64,000 nt of DNA from Mycoplasma todarodis (GCF_004335995.1 NZ_PSZP01000005.1:1-64000); one strand, 5' to 3'. Counted from the stretch's first letter, positions 9,540-20,755 are shown. The notes: generated from the letters alone by a model not told the origin. Numbers and translations: made by a program.

Positions 9540-9765
9540 GTAATTCGCCAACCGCTGGAATTGTTAACACCTAACTCAAGAAATAACCTAACATATTTCT
9601 TTATATATTAAAATGTTCCCATTTTGTATTTTGTTAGAAGCGCCAAATCAACAAAATATAGAAGGAATTTCGTAAGCGAATTACCTGTCCAGTACACATT
9701 CAATACCTTATTTTATTTAAAAAAATAATTAAAAAGAGAACATTCATATGATGTTCTCTTTTATT
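9540..9765 (-). ncRNA. Hairpin-rich intergenic region, possible RNA
   Basis: Clustered pairings: GTAATTCGC/GCGAATTAC spanning 9540-9684, TATTTTGTT/AACAAAATA (9627-9658), and AAAATG-GGAA-CATTTT (9610-9625, a GNRA loop on the minus strand). The right end is a 12-bp perfect hairpin (9732-9762). These suggest a folded RNA, but ends and promoter are unclear, and so is the family. Confidence 0.3.
9732..9762. terminator. Strong 12-bp hairpin, bidirectional terminator-like
   Basis: AAAAGAGAACAT pairs perfectly with ATGTTCTCTTTT around a seven-base loop, with T-rich flanks on both strands. Confidence 0.7.
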
Positions 9766-9886
9766 CTGCCTTGATATCATGCAAATTCAGACATTAAAAG
9801 CATTCTGAGAGCTTTTTACCCTGTGAATGTAAATATACTCATACCTTTTAACGATTGGTCTCTAATAAGTCATAAACATAATTAAA

Positions 9887-9910
9887 AAACACAAGTTTAT
9901 TCTTGTGTTT
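9887..9910 (-). terminator. Terminator overlapping the stop of the 9897-10382 gene
   Basis: AAACACAAG pairs with CTTGTGTTT and is followed by T on the minus strand. The stop codon lies in the loop. Confidence 0.8.
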
Positions 9911-10382
9911 CTTCTTGTTCTGTAACGTATTCGAATGTTGAATGATTATTATGGAATTGTCTAGCATATATAAATCACTTAACTCCAATAAAGACATTTA
10001 AGAATGTTCCAGCTCCATTGATTATCATTTGAACTTCTAATCCATTATCTGTATCAGTAAGAACTTCATGTATATCTGATTGTCCTAATGCCGTTACCTC
10101 TGTTGAAGTTATATCGATGATTTTCTTTCCATGTTTTCTTATTGCTAAGAATAATGCTCTCTCTATTTTTGACATCTTACTTCATATAATGTGTTTGAAT
10201 AATAATTGCGCAAATCAAATTGCTGCAGTTACTATGGCTGTTATGGCTCATTTACCCATTCCTTGATCTTTAAATACTAAAGCAACAATTGCAAATACTA
10301 AAGCTACATTAAACATAATGGCTTCAATTAAGAAATTAGTTGCATACACTCATACTTTTGTTGTTATTTTTTTCATTTTCAT
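9897..10382 (-). CDS. Small membrane protein of unknown function
   Basis: A 161-residue protein with two hydrophobic segments in the first 65 residues (about 14-35 and 45-65), then a soluble part with TALGQSDIHEVLTDTDNGLE and an acidic tail (EQEETQE). I do not recognise it. Five Trp codons are TGA. I chose the ATG at 10380-10382, two codons before another in-frame ATG, because it lies exactly six bases after a TATAAT, as for other leaderless genes here. It ends in its own terminator and has no operon partner. Confidence 0.72.
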
Positions 10383-10388
10383 AAATGT

Positions 10389-10394
10389 ATTATA
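10389..10394 (-). promoter_or_regulatory. -10 box of leaderless gene at 10382
   Basis: TATAAT exactly six bases before the chosen ATG; this spacing decides the start. Confidence 0.65.
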
Positions 10395-10410
10395 TTCCTT
10401 TGTATGTTTG

Positions 10411-10437
10411 AAAAAACAAAAGAACTCAAACGAGTTC
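10411..10437 (-). terminator. Terminator after ABC transporter operon
   Basis: GAACTC-loop-GAGTTC stem followed by a T-rich run on the minus strand, just past the permease stop. Confidence 0.75.
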
Positions 10438-10447
10438 CTTCATCATT

Positions 10448-11794
10448 TTATTTAAAGTCTCTACCTAAGTATTTAAATACTACCAATCCAGCAAATGCGA
10501 TTGCAATTAAACTTCATACAACATAAACCACGATTGGACTAACTCAAGGTGTTTCAGTATAGTAATTCAACACTTTGTTAGAATCATATAATCCAACTTT
10601 AACTAATGTTTCAGGTTTTTGTCATAAAGCTTGATCAAATGTTGCGGGTGCATCTTTGAATTTTCTAGCTAATAAATAATTGAATGCTGGTACTCTTTCA
10701 AGAATATTATTAGATTCATTTGTTCATTTGAATCCAGATTGTTTTACATTAAGTGTTAAACCAGCAATTGCTTTTTCATATGTATCTCATGTTTTACTAT
10801 TGTTTCATATAGAAGCATCGCTATAGATTTTATTAGCATCTTCTATATTTTTTCTCATTACTGTACCACTAGTTTTTTGACTTCTGTAACCTTCAGGTTT
10901 GAAGTAAAGTAAACTGTAGTCTTTACCACCAATAGTAATTTGCATTGCATTTTTAGCAAAGTCTTTATCAGTTTGTTTTTCTCAGCTTGTTACATTGATT
11001 AATGATGTATTTTTTGTTTGGAATACTGAGTAAAATTTAATTAGTTGTTGATAAACATCTGCATAAGCAGCATATTTGTATCAACCATCATTTTGTTCTT
11101 CGATTGCTTCTTTAATAGTCTTATCATCTTTGTCATATACTCTACCACTTGTATATGTTGTTGTTCCATCCATCTTAATCGCAATTACATTTTCCTGTCT
11201 TGCACCTGAAGATATTTGTCCGTTACCCAATGGTGAAAGAATGAAAGAAGTAATTGAAAATACGAAAGGGATTAATATTGCAGTTACAAGTGTAGCGATC
11301 TTACCGAATGAAGATGCTATAAATGTAATGATTGAAGACATTATTATTGTTATAACTAAGTTACCTATAAATAATGAACCTGCAAAATTAAATTTTTGTG
11401 CTGTACTTGCATTGTGATCAGCTGCACCTAAAATAATTCCCAATATAAATATAAATACAGAGAAGAATATTATATGAACATATAAAGCCATGAATTTGGC
11501 AACTATAATTTTTATCCTTCTAATTGGCTTGGCAACTATGATTAATTCTGTTCCATCTTCTTCTCCATCTTTAAAGATTGTGATTGCTTTTGTCGCAACA
11601 TATAGAGGACCAAATACAAATGGAAATAAATAGAAGTATGCAAGCAAACCATCAATGACTGCTGCATCTGATTTGTTGTTAGCTATTTGAATTCCTAATG
11701 TTCCACCAAAAATTAATGCTAGTCCAAGCGGTATTAAAATTGTTGATAATTTTCTAAAACTTGAACGTAAAAGATATCTTGTATATTTAAACAT
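10448..11794 (-). CDS. ABC-2 type transporter permease
   Basis: A 448-residue membrane subunit. Several helices fill the first 200 residues (start MFKYTRYLLRSSFRKL, then LIPLGLALIFGG and so on). A roughly 180-residue soluble, presumably extracellular region follows, with a final transmembrane helix near the end (VVYVVWSLIAIAFAGLVVF). It overlaps the ATPase gene by eight bases and has a GGGAGGT Shine-Dalgarno site, so the two form one exporter. Substrate unknown. It is the last gene of the DUF1295-degV-ATPase-permease operon. Confidence 0.85.
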
Positions 11795-12755
11795 TTTTAC
11801 CTCCCTTAGAAGGTTCTTGAACTTCGTCATCTACAGAACCAAGAGATACGTATTTTTTGTAAACTTCCTCTAATGTGTTCTGGTTATTCTTGAATGTATT
11901 TACCACCAATCTAGAACTTGCTAATAAACTCATTAACTGTTTAGCTTCTATTTTTTTATTCAACTTAACAATACATCCATTGGTTGTTTTTGAATAGTTG
12001 AATTTGTGTTTCTTAAGGAATTTAATTAATGCATTGTTATCAGTTGTTTGAATCATGTATTCTAAATCAGAATCCCCAATAGCTTCTTCTAATTTACCCG
12101 TGAAAACTACCTTCCCTCCATCGATTATTGTTAATGAATTCACATATTTATCAAGTTCAGTCAAAATATGTGAAGATATAAGAATAGCAACACCTTTTTC
12201 TTGTAATTTCTTAAGTGTGTCAAAGAAGTCTATCCTTGCTTTTGGATCCAAGTTAGCAGCTGGTTCATCCATGATTATTATTTCAGGATTGTGAACCAAT
12301 GCTTGTGCAAGTAAGACCTTTTTCTTTTGACCTGAAGAAAAGGTATTTGGATTTCTATTCTTTAATTTTTCTAGTCCTATTTCTTTTAAAACATTATTAG
12401 CAAAATCCTTGGATTCTCGCATTGATAAGCCCGATAAATAAGACATGTACACAATATATTTATAAGTTGAATATCCTTTTGGAAACTTAGCTGCTTCAGG
12501 AATATATCCAACTTTTGATTTAGCTTCTTCACTCAAGTGATCTAACCCAAAAATCTTAATATCACCTTGGAATTTAGCATACGCCCCAATTAATGATTTA
12601 ATGGTTGTTGTTTTCCCAGAACCATTGGCACCTATGAAACCATGAAACTCTCCTGGATACACATTGAAACTCGCTCCAGATACGGCCGCTTTCTTAGCAC
12701 CCTTGTATTTCTTAGTGAATTTTTTAACTTCTAACGCTGGTGTGTTTTGACCCAT
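11787..12755 (-). CDS. ABC transporter ATP-binding protein
   Basis: A 322-residue ATPase with Walker A GANGSGKTT (about residues 42-50), signature FSSGQKKK, Walker B EIIIMDEPAANLDP and switch His in ISSHILTELDKY. The C-terminal ~90 residues beyond the NBD (IQTTDNNALIKFLKKH) are typical of ATPases for ABC-2 exporters of the drug, lantibiotic and polymer type. The start has AAGGAGG. It follows degV by nine bases and overlaps its permease. Confidence 0.95.
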   Translation of the reverse strand: MGQNTPALEVKKFTKKYKGAKKAAVSGASFNVYPGEFHGFIGANGSGKTTTIKSLIGAYAKFQGDIKIFGLDHLSEEAKSKVGYIPEAAKFPKGYSTYKYIVYMSYLSGLSMRESKDFANNVLKEIGLEKLKNRNPNTFSSGQKKKVLLAQALVHNPEIIIMDEPAANLDPKARIDFFDTLKKLQEKGVAILISSHILTELDKYVNSLTIIDGGKVVFTGKLEEAIGDSDLEYMIQTTDNNALIKFLKKHKFNYSKTTNGCIVKLNKKIEAKQLMSLLASSRLVVNTFKNNQNTLEEVYKKYVSLGSVDDEVQEPSKGGKNV

Positions 12756-12764
12756 ATTGCCTCC

Positions 12765-13499
12765 TTAATAAATAACGATAAAATCTTGTCCTGAATGAGC
12801 TAACATACTATTCGTCATACATTGTTTATTAATTATCAATTCAGGAAAACTGTTTTTTATTTTAGTAATTATCTTTCCTGCATATGACTCATCTATATTT
12901 GAGTAGATTATGTTTGCCACCTTCTTTTCTTTGATAACATTCTTCACTAAAGATGTTCCGTTTAAGGATACTTTTTCCTTTACTCACTGACCACCTTTTC
13001 ATTTCATTTTGATTTTCACATTGGATGTTTTAATTAACATCGCAATTAAAGAATGCACTCTACCTTTGAGATTTAAAGTTTTGGCATTTAACACCACTCC
13101 CGTCATCTCGACTTTATCATTTAATTCTTTTATTCTTGTTTCTATTTCTTTGAGTGAATTACCGTTATTAATGATATCTTTCACATCATCCTTGTTTGTA
13201 AAGAATGCCGTTCCTTCAACAATTAAAATGTTTTCTGAATTGTTTTGATTTGTATAAGTATTTCATTGTCCACTCATCGATTTTGGAATAGTAAAGATAA
13301 TAGTTTTTTGATTATCATCTTTTATGTATTCTTCTTTTAATTTTTCAAATGAAAGATACGCTGTTTTGTTATCTTTATTTGAAATTATTTCTCTGATTAA
13401 TTCTTTATTATTCGTATCTTCCTTCCCATTTATAAAGACAGGGAAAGAAGTGAATCATTGTTCTTCTTGAACAACAGAACTATCCACCAATATTTTCAT
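12765..13499 (-). CDS. DegV family fatty-acid-binding protein
   Basis: A 244-residue protein reading through TGA Trp codons. It starts MKILVDSSVVQEEQ (family: K-I-x-x-D-S-S), has IPKSMSGQWNTYTN (family: SSxLSGTYQSA), a KGR patch (LKGRVHSLIAMLIKTSNVKIK, where the family has KGGRI...L.IKPIL), and ends near HSGQDFIVIY. DegV/FakB proteins bind a fatty acid and present it to FakA kinase to make acyl phosphate. The sequence is divergent, so ligand binding is inferred. Its start overlaps the end of the DUF1295 gene by 20 bases. Confidence 0.75.
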
Positions 13500-14292
13500 C
13501 CATTCACCCCCTTTTCATGCCTTTTAAACCAATGAAAGGAATTATTCTTGGTGTCTTATTAACATAAATCAGGTATTCAGGATTATTCTTAAATGTTCTT
13601 CACATCCCTTTTTCTAACATTGGAAGTCCCGAAACTTTATAAAGCATCATCATTATGAATAAAGGACCTAAAATAGAAATTCAAACTAATGAACTGCTTG
13701 TTGCTAGAACAACGAATACAAAGTTAAATATTCAAAATGTGTATTCACCAAAATAGTTTGGGTGCCTTGAAATTTTTCAAAGACCTTTTTGAATAAATTG
13801 ACCTTTATTTCTTTGTAAAAATGTAAATTTCTGAGCATCAGCAATTGTTTCAAATGTTAAAGCTAAAACAGTTCCTATAATACCAATCAATGAAAATAAA
13901 TTAAATTCATTTTTTCCTAAAAGTACTACAAAGTAAGAAGGCAATGAAACAATAAATACTGTAACAGCTTGGATTATTCAAAAGAAAAAGAATTTGTAAA
14001 AATTGTTCCTCATTTTATCAAATCTATGATCAACCTTTTCTTTGAGTATCCTTATAAATAAAAATGTTCCAAGTCTAATAGATCATGCTCCCACTATTAT
14101 TAATGAGATTATTGAATTTATCCCAAAACTATCGCTTAATAACATCGCAGCAAGCAAGGTTATAGGAAAAGTACTGGCATAAGTTATGTCTGTAAATAAA
14201 TCTTTTTGTATCATAAAGGCGAGTACAAAAAACGTCATATTAATGGCTAAAGAAATCGAAAATATAATAAATAATTCTAGTGCAATGTTCAT
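13480..14292 (-). CDS. DUF1295/isoprenylcysteine methyltransferase-fold membrane protein
   Basis: A 270-residue polytopic membrane protein. The C-terminal half has the family hallmark WKISRHPNYFGEYTFW, with a later LPMLEKGMWRTFKNNPEYLIYVNKT, as in DUF1295 and steroid 5-alpha-reductase-like proteins. The family modifies lipids or prenyl groups; the reaction here is unknown. It has AAAGGAGG before the ATG and a TATAAT about 38 bases upstream, making it the promoter-proximal gene of the operon with degV and the ABC exporter. Because TGA is Trp, the frame runs on into degV and stops at a TAG. Confidence 0.82.
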
Positions 14293-14460
14293 ATTGCCTC
14301 CTTTATTTGGTGCAATACCTACATATTAATTATATCACTTGTGTATACATATATACTATGTACTTTTATTGTGAAACACATTTAATAGCTTTAAAATGAG
14401 TAATATATTAAGTTTTTTTTGCAAATTATAAAAAAACACAAGTTAGAAAGAGTAAATAAA

Positions 14461-14483
14461 AAAACAACATTATTCGTTGTTTT
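14461..14483 (-). terminator. Terminator overlapping the stop of 14470-14838
   Basis: AAAACAAC pairs with GTTGTTTT around seven bases and is followed by seven T on the minus strand. Confidence 0.8.
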
Positions 14484-14838
14484 TCTTTTCTTTAACTTTC
14501 ACAAAACCTAATTTAGCTAACGTTGTATTTAATGTCGCTGATTTTGGTATTTTGAATTCTTCGTGATTCTCCATATTCATCAATATGCGCTCTTCTTTAT
14601 ATTCATGGAACATAACCACATATCCGTTAGTTATTTTTACTGTTTCTTTATAGTTTATTCTTGAATCAAGAATTATTCCTGAATCGACCAGTGTAACAAC
14701 AAACTCCCTATAAATATCAGTACCTTCAATGAATAATATGTCATACAGTTCTCTTCAGGTCATTTCTTTTTCTTCAAAATCTTTTGCAAGTGTTCTAATT
14801 AATAGAATGTAAAATGGTATGGTTTTATGTTCGTTCAT
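14470..14838 (-). CDS. Hypothetical protein, helicase-coupled
   Basis: A 122-residue soluble protein, not recognised. The N-terminal part (IPFYILLIRTLAKDFEEKEMTWRELYDILF) looks like a winged-helix unit of the kind in the RNA polymerase delta subunit, but this is weak. One Trp is TGA. It is coupled to the upstream helicase gene by a TAATG overlap, so it probably works with that enzyme. Confidence 0.6.
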
Positions 14839-16856
14839 TATACGTTCCCCTTTACATCGAATTTACTTAAAATATCCTCGAAGGTATATGGTAATTTCAC
14901 ATCTTCATTAAATATCGGCGCATATCTGTAAGCGTTAACATTCATAATCATAATCATTTTTTGTCTTGTTCTTGAAAGTGCGACATTCAATCTTTTTATT
15001 TCTTGTAATTGTGTTTTAAATTTAGCATTTTTAGGAAGTCTTTTTCCTTCTCTTGCATATGTCGTATTCAAGAATACTATATCAGCTTCGAGTCCTTGTA
15101 ATTGATCGACAGTCCCATGAGTAAATGAAGCAAATTTCTTTTCTCAATATTTGATTCTTGAGTTTTGTTTTCTAAAGAAGTGTTTATATTGGTCTTTATA
15201 AACAAACATAACCATTACATCAAGCGTAGATGCATCCTTTACATTCCTTGAAATAAAACTCAATTGTTCCATCAATACTTCTATTTCTTTATCATTAACT
15301 TTAGACATTTTAGAAAGAGTTGTGTCAATTCTATGAGTACCTTTATTATCAAGTAAAATCAAGTTTGCTTTGTTGTACATTTCAACTAACTTCATTTCTT
15401 TTTTAGAATTCCTAAATACAATGGGTTTCATAACATCAACTTTGGATTCTATTTGATTATCATAAGCAATAGGATTGTAAAGATTTAATACATATTGTGG
15501 TGACCTGTATGTGGTCCTAAACATTAATTTATTATTGTCTTTTGAATACAATCTTTTGAATACCGATTCAAAGAATAACTGATCAAAGATATTTCTTTCT
15601 TTTTCATTCAATTCTTCATAAAAACCACCATAACTCGATTTGTTAATTGGGATTGGTGCAAGTTGCATATCATCACCAACTAATATGATTTGTTTTGCAT
15701 AAAGTGCATATCTTAAAACATCAACAATTGTAGATTTTGAAACCTCATCCATAATTAGGATTGATTCATCAAATCTATATCCCTTTTCAAGTTTCTTTTC
15801 TAATTTAGCACTTGTTATTGTTCCAGCAAAAAGTGAGGGATGAGAAAACCCTTTTGGTGTAGATAAAAATCTTTTGGGTCCTGCTTTGGCTCCAAATTCT
15901 TTTTTAAGTAAGTATTGTAAATCACCCTTTTCTGGAGCAAATTGTTTCAATCTTTCTCTGATGTTTCTAACAAGTAATGCGTCACGATCTGAATATTCTC
16001 TATTGTTATCTCCATATGAAGATTTTTCTAATATCATTCCAGAATAATTCTTAGATGCGGGTGTGTGAGATAAGTTATTAATAACATTATTTAAAGCTGC
16101 GTGAGTCCTTGAAGCTAAAATAACTTTTTCTCCTCTTTCATAAACAAAATGCTTGATTAATTGTGTGATAGTTCTTGTCTTACCTGTTCCAGGAGGACCT
16201 TTAACTAACAACATATCATTGTGAGATGCTGCTGCTTTAAAGATGATTTGTTTTGATTCATCTAGGTTAGCCATGTATTCTGACTTTACCTCTTTTTCAA
16301 TATAAATTTGAGGTGCTGATTTCAACCCTAATAATATTTCTAAAACTGATTGATTGACAATAGAACCACTTCTGATACCACTCGCAATACTATTTAATGT
16401 TTCCACTTCAAAGTATCTATTAATATCACATTTATAAAGTATGTAATCTTGGAAGTGCGCGTCTATATTTTTTCAATCTTTAGGGAATTTACCTGAAATC
16501 TTTATCAATTGTTCTTCAACGGAAACAACCTCTATTTTTGGTTTAACAAATGCATACTTTAAAAGCCCACATTTCCTTGGGTGTGATAAAGCTAATTTCT
16601 TAACTTCAATATCCTCCAATAATTGCTCGGGATCATTAATGTAATCTATTTGACTAACTTGTATCGTTAGTTCTATTTCCCTTAGGAATATTTCATCCAA
16701 AGGAATATCAACTTCAGGATCTTCCATAGTAACATCCTCAATTTTATGTATTATTCCAACTCCTGTATGGAATCAGTAAGTAATATTTTGTATGTGAGTT
16801 GCGTACTTCGATATTATGCTCGCTGTAGTTGCTCTTTCAAGTTCGTGGTTTATCAT
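14838..16856 (-). CDS. Superfamily 1 DNA/RNA helicase (UPF1/Dna2-like)
   Basis: A 672-residue SF1B-type helicase. An uncharacterised ~190-residue N-terminal part comes first. Next are motif I LLVKGPPGTGKTRTITQLI, motif II LIMDEVSKSTIVDVL (DE), motif III LVGDDMQLAPI, motif IV around TTYRSPQYVLNLYN and motif VI NVALSRTRQKMIM. Motif II reads MDEV where many have DEA. It unwinds nucleic acid using ATP; the specific pathway is unknown. The start is leaderless (TATAAT six bases upstream) and the gene ends TAATG into the next one. At least three Trp codons are TGA. Confidence 0.9.
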
Positions 16857-16862
16857 TTAGTA

Positions 16863-16868
16863 ATTATA
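16863..16868 (-). promoter_or_regulatory. -10 box of leaderless helicase gene
   Basis: TATAAT exactly six bases before the ATG at 16856. Confidence 0.7.
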
Positions 16869-16910
16869 TAACTTTATTTAACTAAATTTAAGTTTATGAA
16901 ATATCGTTTT

Positions 16911-16944
16911 AAAAAAAAGATGCACATTTAATGTGAATCTTTTG
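16911..16944 (-). terminator. Terminator after tkt
   Basis: AGATtCACAT/ATGTGcATCT hairpin followed by eight T on the minus strand. Confidence 0.8.
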
Positions 16945-16949
16945 GCTTT

Positions 16950-18878
16950 TTAAATTAATTCTTTCACCATTTTTTTGATGTTTGTAGAATTAAATCCATG
17001 TTTTTCATAAATGACATCACCCGGAGCTGAATGCCCAAAATCTTTTGCTAAATGAGCGTTGATTTTGTTGTATTTTGATAATCTAAATCAGTATGAATCT
17101 GATGATGCTTCAATAGCAAGCATAGGAGCTCTATCTAATAATAACGCTCTAGCTAATTCATCATCATTAACTAAACCTTGAAGATTAGGGACTGAAATAA
17201 CTCTTACATTAATTCCTTCTTCTTTTAATTCTTCATAAACTCTTACAGCTAATTCAACTTCTGATCCAGTAGCTAACAATGTAGCTTGGAAATTCACTGA
17301 ATCTTTGATGATGTATGCAGACTTAAATTCATTTGATTTTAATGTATTGAATGATTTAATTGGTTGACGACAAGCAATTATAGACACTTGTTCATTCTTC
17401 GCAGTTAATGCATATTGGAATGCACCTTTCATTTCTGATTCATCACAAGGTCTAATAACTGTCATATTAGGCATAGAACGTAACATAGGTATTTGATCTA
17501 TTGGTTGGTGTGTTGGACCATCTCCTCCAACTTGATATGAATCATGAGTAAATACATGAACAGAAGGAATCTTCATTAGTGATCCTAGTCTCATTGCAGG
17601 TTTCATATAATCTGCAAATGTTAAGAATGTTGCATCAACAGTTCTCAATCCACTCGCAAGGTGAATTCCATTATTAATGGCACCCATTGCAAATTCTCTA
17701 ATTCCGTATTTGATGTTTTTGCCACCATCTTTTACATCTTTTGAAAATCCTACTTTGGTTGCAGCTTTTAAATCAGCTGAACCACCAATAAAGTTAGCAG
17801 TTTCTTTTTCTAAATACTCCATGATTGGAGCGATGTAATTTCTTGTTGCAACATCACTTTCTGTGAATTCCACTTGAGATAAATCTATATGATTTTCATC
17901 ATTATAGATATCTAATAATTCTTTATAAACATCAGGGTATTTTATTTGATATTCTTCTACCAATACGTTTCATGCTTTGTATTGAGCATTTTTTGGTTCT
18001 CATAGTTTTTCTGCACTTTCATAAACATCAGCATCATATTCAAATGGAGTTTCATTTTTAAGTCCTCATTTTCTTTTGAATTCTGCTGTTTGTGTTTCAC
18101 TCAATGTTCCGTTGTGACCATTACTTTGATTTTCAAATGGTGTTCCAGGTGCAATAACTGTATGCACTTGAATGAATGAAGGTTTGTCAGATAATTTTGC
18201 TAATGCAATAGCATTTGAAATGTTCTCTGGAGTTGGATCTGTAACTTCAAAAGTATCGAATTTTTGAGATTTGAAGAAATCAATAATATTTATATTATTA
18301 ACTTCCTCTGTTCTTGAATCGATTTGCACTGCATTGTAATCTTGAATGATGATTAATTTATCTAATTGCATTGTTCCTGCTAATTGAATAGCTTCAAGAG
18401 CAACACCTTCTTGTAGACAACCATCACCATGTAAAGCAAACACATTGTGATCAATTATTGGTAAGTTAGTTCTGTTGTACTTTTTAGAAAGATATCTTTC
18501 TGATATTGCCATACCAACTGCCATAGCAACACCTTGTCCTAGTGGTCCTGTTGTAGCATCAACATAATCAAACATATCTATCTCAGGATGCGAAGGAGTT
18601 TTTGAACCATATACTTTATGGTTTTTCATATCCTCTACGCTTAAAAGCCCCATAAAATGCATGATTGAGTATTGTGACATTGAGGCATGTCCTGCTGATA
18701 AGACAAACTTGTCCCTATTCATTCATTTTGGATCTTCCTTTACGAATTTTAGGTTTTCACCAATTATTGAATATGTGATTGGTGCAGAACCAATAGCCAT
18801 ACCAATATGACCTTGTCCAGCTCTATTTATAGAGTCTAATGCGATTGAACGCATTGAATTAATTATTTTGTTTTTCAT
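16950..18878 (-). CDS. tkt: Transketolase
   Basis: A 642-residue TPP enzyme of the non-oxidative pentose phosphate pathway. It has LSAGHASMSQYS, GPLGQGVAMAVG, and the TPP motif GDG (LHGDGCLQEG) ending in IIIQDYN. The Pyr domain has GSADL and FTHDSYQVGGDGPTHQPIDQ, and the C-terminal domain is present. It moves two-carbon units between sugar phosphates. It is coupled by TAATG to the upstream phosphofructokinase-like gene. Several TGA codons encode Trp. Length is normal. Confidence 0.97.
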
Positions 18879-19753
18879 TATTTCTCCAATTTTATTTTTA
18901 TATTTTTACCTGTTGCGATAGACTCATGTTTACGAATTGATTTTTGTATTGCTTTCGCAAATTCATATGCTAATATTTTGTCTCCGACAGTTGTACGCCC
19001 ACCACGTTGTATATGCCCTAATATATTAGGTCTTGTTGGGATTCCAAATTTAGAAATCTCATCTGCATATTCTTGAATAGAATATTTCATTTTTTCCATA
19101 ACTAGGATAGTTGCTGTACCTTTTTCGTCATAGATTTTTTTGACTTCTTTTGCAAATTCCTTAGGTGTTTTTAAGGGGTTATTTGTTACAGCTAAATCTG
19201 CATGAGATAACTTAAGTGATAACTCTGTTAGATCAGGACAATTCCTCCCCATAATTTCTACTAATGAGACATATCCATGTGCATTCACAGAATAGTAAAT
19301 ACGATTAATCGATTCAACAACTGTATTTAATGCTGTACTAAATCCTAAAGTTTGTATCGTATAGTCTACATCATTGTCTACTGTTAAAGGAACAAATGAT
19401 ATGTTCACTCCATTTCTGGAAAGTGTTTTTGCCAATTCATATGAACCATTACCACCCAGAAGAACCACGTGCTCGAATTGCTTTGCATTTTCGATAGTTT
19501 GTGCGAGTATTTCTTCGTTACCAACAATCTCTGGGAAACGCCCACAACCAATGATTGATGTTGGTATATCCAATAAATAATTTATGTTTTTAACATCAAT
19601 CTTTTTAATATCATTCTTCCATAAACTTCTTGCTCCATAAGGTGAATAATGGAACTCGATATCTTTAGTTGAAAAAGATTGTCACAGATGATAAATAAAA
19701 TCATTTATTCCTGGCGCATCTCCTCCTGACGCTATCAATAATATTTTTTTCAT
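18878..19753 (-). CDS. 6-phosphofructokinase-like protein, divergent
   Basis: A 291-residue member of the PFK-A family (usual ~320). Recognisable: SGGDAPGINDF, LGGNGSYELA, PLTVDNDVDYTIQTLGFSTAL (with catalytic TxDND), LVEIMGRNCPDL and ILGHIQRGGRT. Odd points: the canonical GGDGS Mg-site Asp is Asn (GGNGS), GMNAAIR is GINDFIY, and the protein is shortened. It may be a specialised sugar-phosphate kinase rather than the main glycolytic enzyme. Coupling to tkt suggests a role in sedoheptulose phosphate metabolism. AAGGA precedes the ATG. Confidence 0.82.
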
Positions 19754-19801
19754 TTTTTCCTTCTTTCGTTTTTACTTTTTTAAAAAAGTGTCTTGTTTGT
19801 G

Positions 19802-20449
19802 TTAAGCATATTTGTTTAATTCATTTAGCTTTTCAACATCATTAAATAAGTTGATGCTTGCTCGTTCATTTTCTTTTTTTAACGGTTTCTCTTCAACTCT
19901 ATTTTTTAAATATTCTTTAATTTCAGAGGAATAACATACACCCCTATTTTCAAAGTTAATTATTTCTGATGATTTGTTCTGTACCGGACATACAACTTCA
20001 ACAATATATTCCTTTCCAAACCTTCACTTCAGATATTCTTCAATTTCTCTATATCATGAGTAATCAACGTTCTTAACATCCTTGATTTTCCGCCCTTTAA
20101 CAATGTATGGAACGTCACCGGTGAAGATAATTTGATCAGCTCTTTTTACAGAAATAATATTGGTAATGATAAATATGTGTTTTCCTTTTATAATCAGCGC
20201 CGGTATTATTGATACCCCTTTTACAGCGAATTGATTTTTAAATGATATATTGTGAACTAATAGTTCCTTCCCTGTATCAAGATGAGTTTCAATGAATTTA
20301 TTAGTTTGACTTGAAACCTCATCGTTATTTTCATGTGAACCTTTATTATTTTTAAAAAACATAAACACCACAAATCCAATAATCAACATTGCAACTAATC
20401 CAATCAACACCCAAACAATGACTGAAATATAATTTAAACTTGTTAGCAT
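19802..20449 (-). CDS. Membrane-anchored protein of unknown function
   Basis: A 215-residue protein. One transmembrane helix (about residues 10-33) is followed by a short charged linker, then a soluble domain (about 48-150) with alternating beta strands (LLVHNISFKNQFAV, IPALIIKGKHIFIITN). That pattern is weakly reminiscent of NERD/nuclease-fold domains, though no catalytic set is certain. The start has AAGGAGGT, and TATAAT about 23 bases upstream gives a short leader. It lies 48 bases before the pfk-like gene, so the three may share a transcript. Confidence 0.65.
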
Positions 20450-20755
20450 AACACCTCCTTGGAACTCAATTATATTCCTTTGAAAAATGAAAATCAATCC
20501 CGTCTATATGGCTTTTATTTCCTGTGTTTTTCGCCTTAAAAAATAAAAAATTCAAACTTATTAAAGCTTGAAAAAAGAGTTCTAATTTTATTGGTTAACA
20601 AAATACTTTACGAATAAAATTAACTTCTAAAGTAGATGTGAATTCATTAGATGATTAAACTTAGTGATTTAAAGCTAAATTTAAGTATTGTATTTATTTT
20701 ATTTTTATGTGATTTGAATATATAATTTAAAAAAATGAAAGAGAGAAAATAACAA
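20450..20755. promoter_or_regulatory. Divergent intergenic region
   Basis: It holds the minus promoter of the 20449 gene (TATAAT then Shine-Dalgarno) and, for the plus gene, TATAAT at 20721-20726. A five-codon frame ATG-AAA-GAG-AGA-AAA-TAA starts eight bases after that box and ends just before the true start; it may be chance. Nothing else seen. Confidence 0.4.

Noticed and set aside
245-9650. Recurring TTGGCG motif in the non-coding RNAs (four copies)
   Set aside because: Found near 247, 392, 9546 and 9643, but it also occurs in coding regions and the surrounding structure differs, so it may be chance.
8450-9765. RNase P RNA, tmRNA or SRP RNA in the large non-coding region
   Set aside because: I looked on both strands for the RNase P GAGGAAA core, a tmRNA end or tag, and the SRP loop motif and found none convincing. 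Left as unassigned structured RNA.
14470-14838. RNA polymerase delta subunit (rpoE)
   Set aside because: Only a vague winged-helix resemblance; the acidic tail typical of delta is missing and the gene belongs to a helicase operon.
20735-20752. Five-codon leader peptide MKERK before the 20756 gene
   Set aside because: Too short, with no downstream hairpin or codon bias to suggest regulation.
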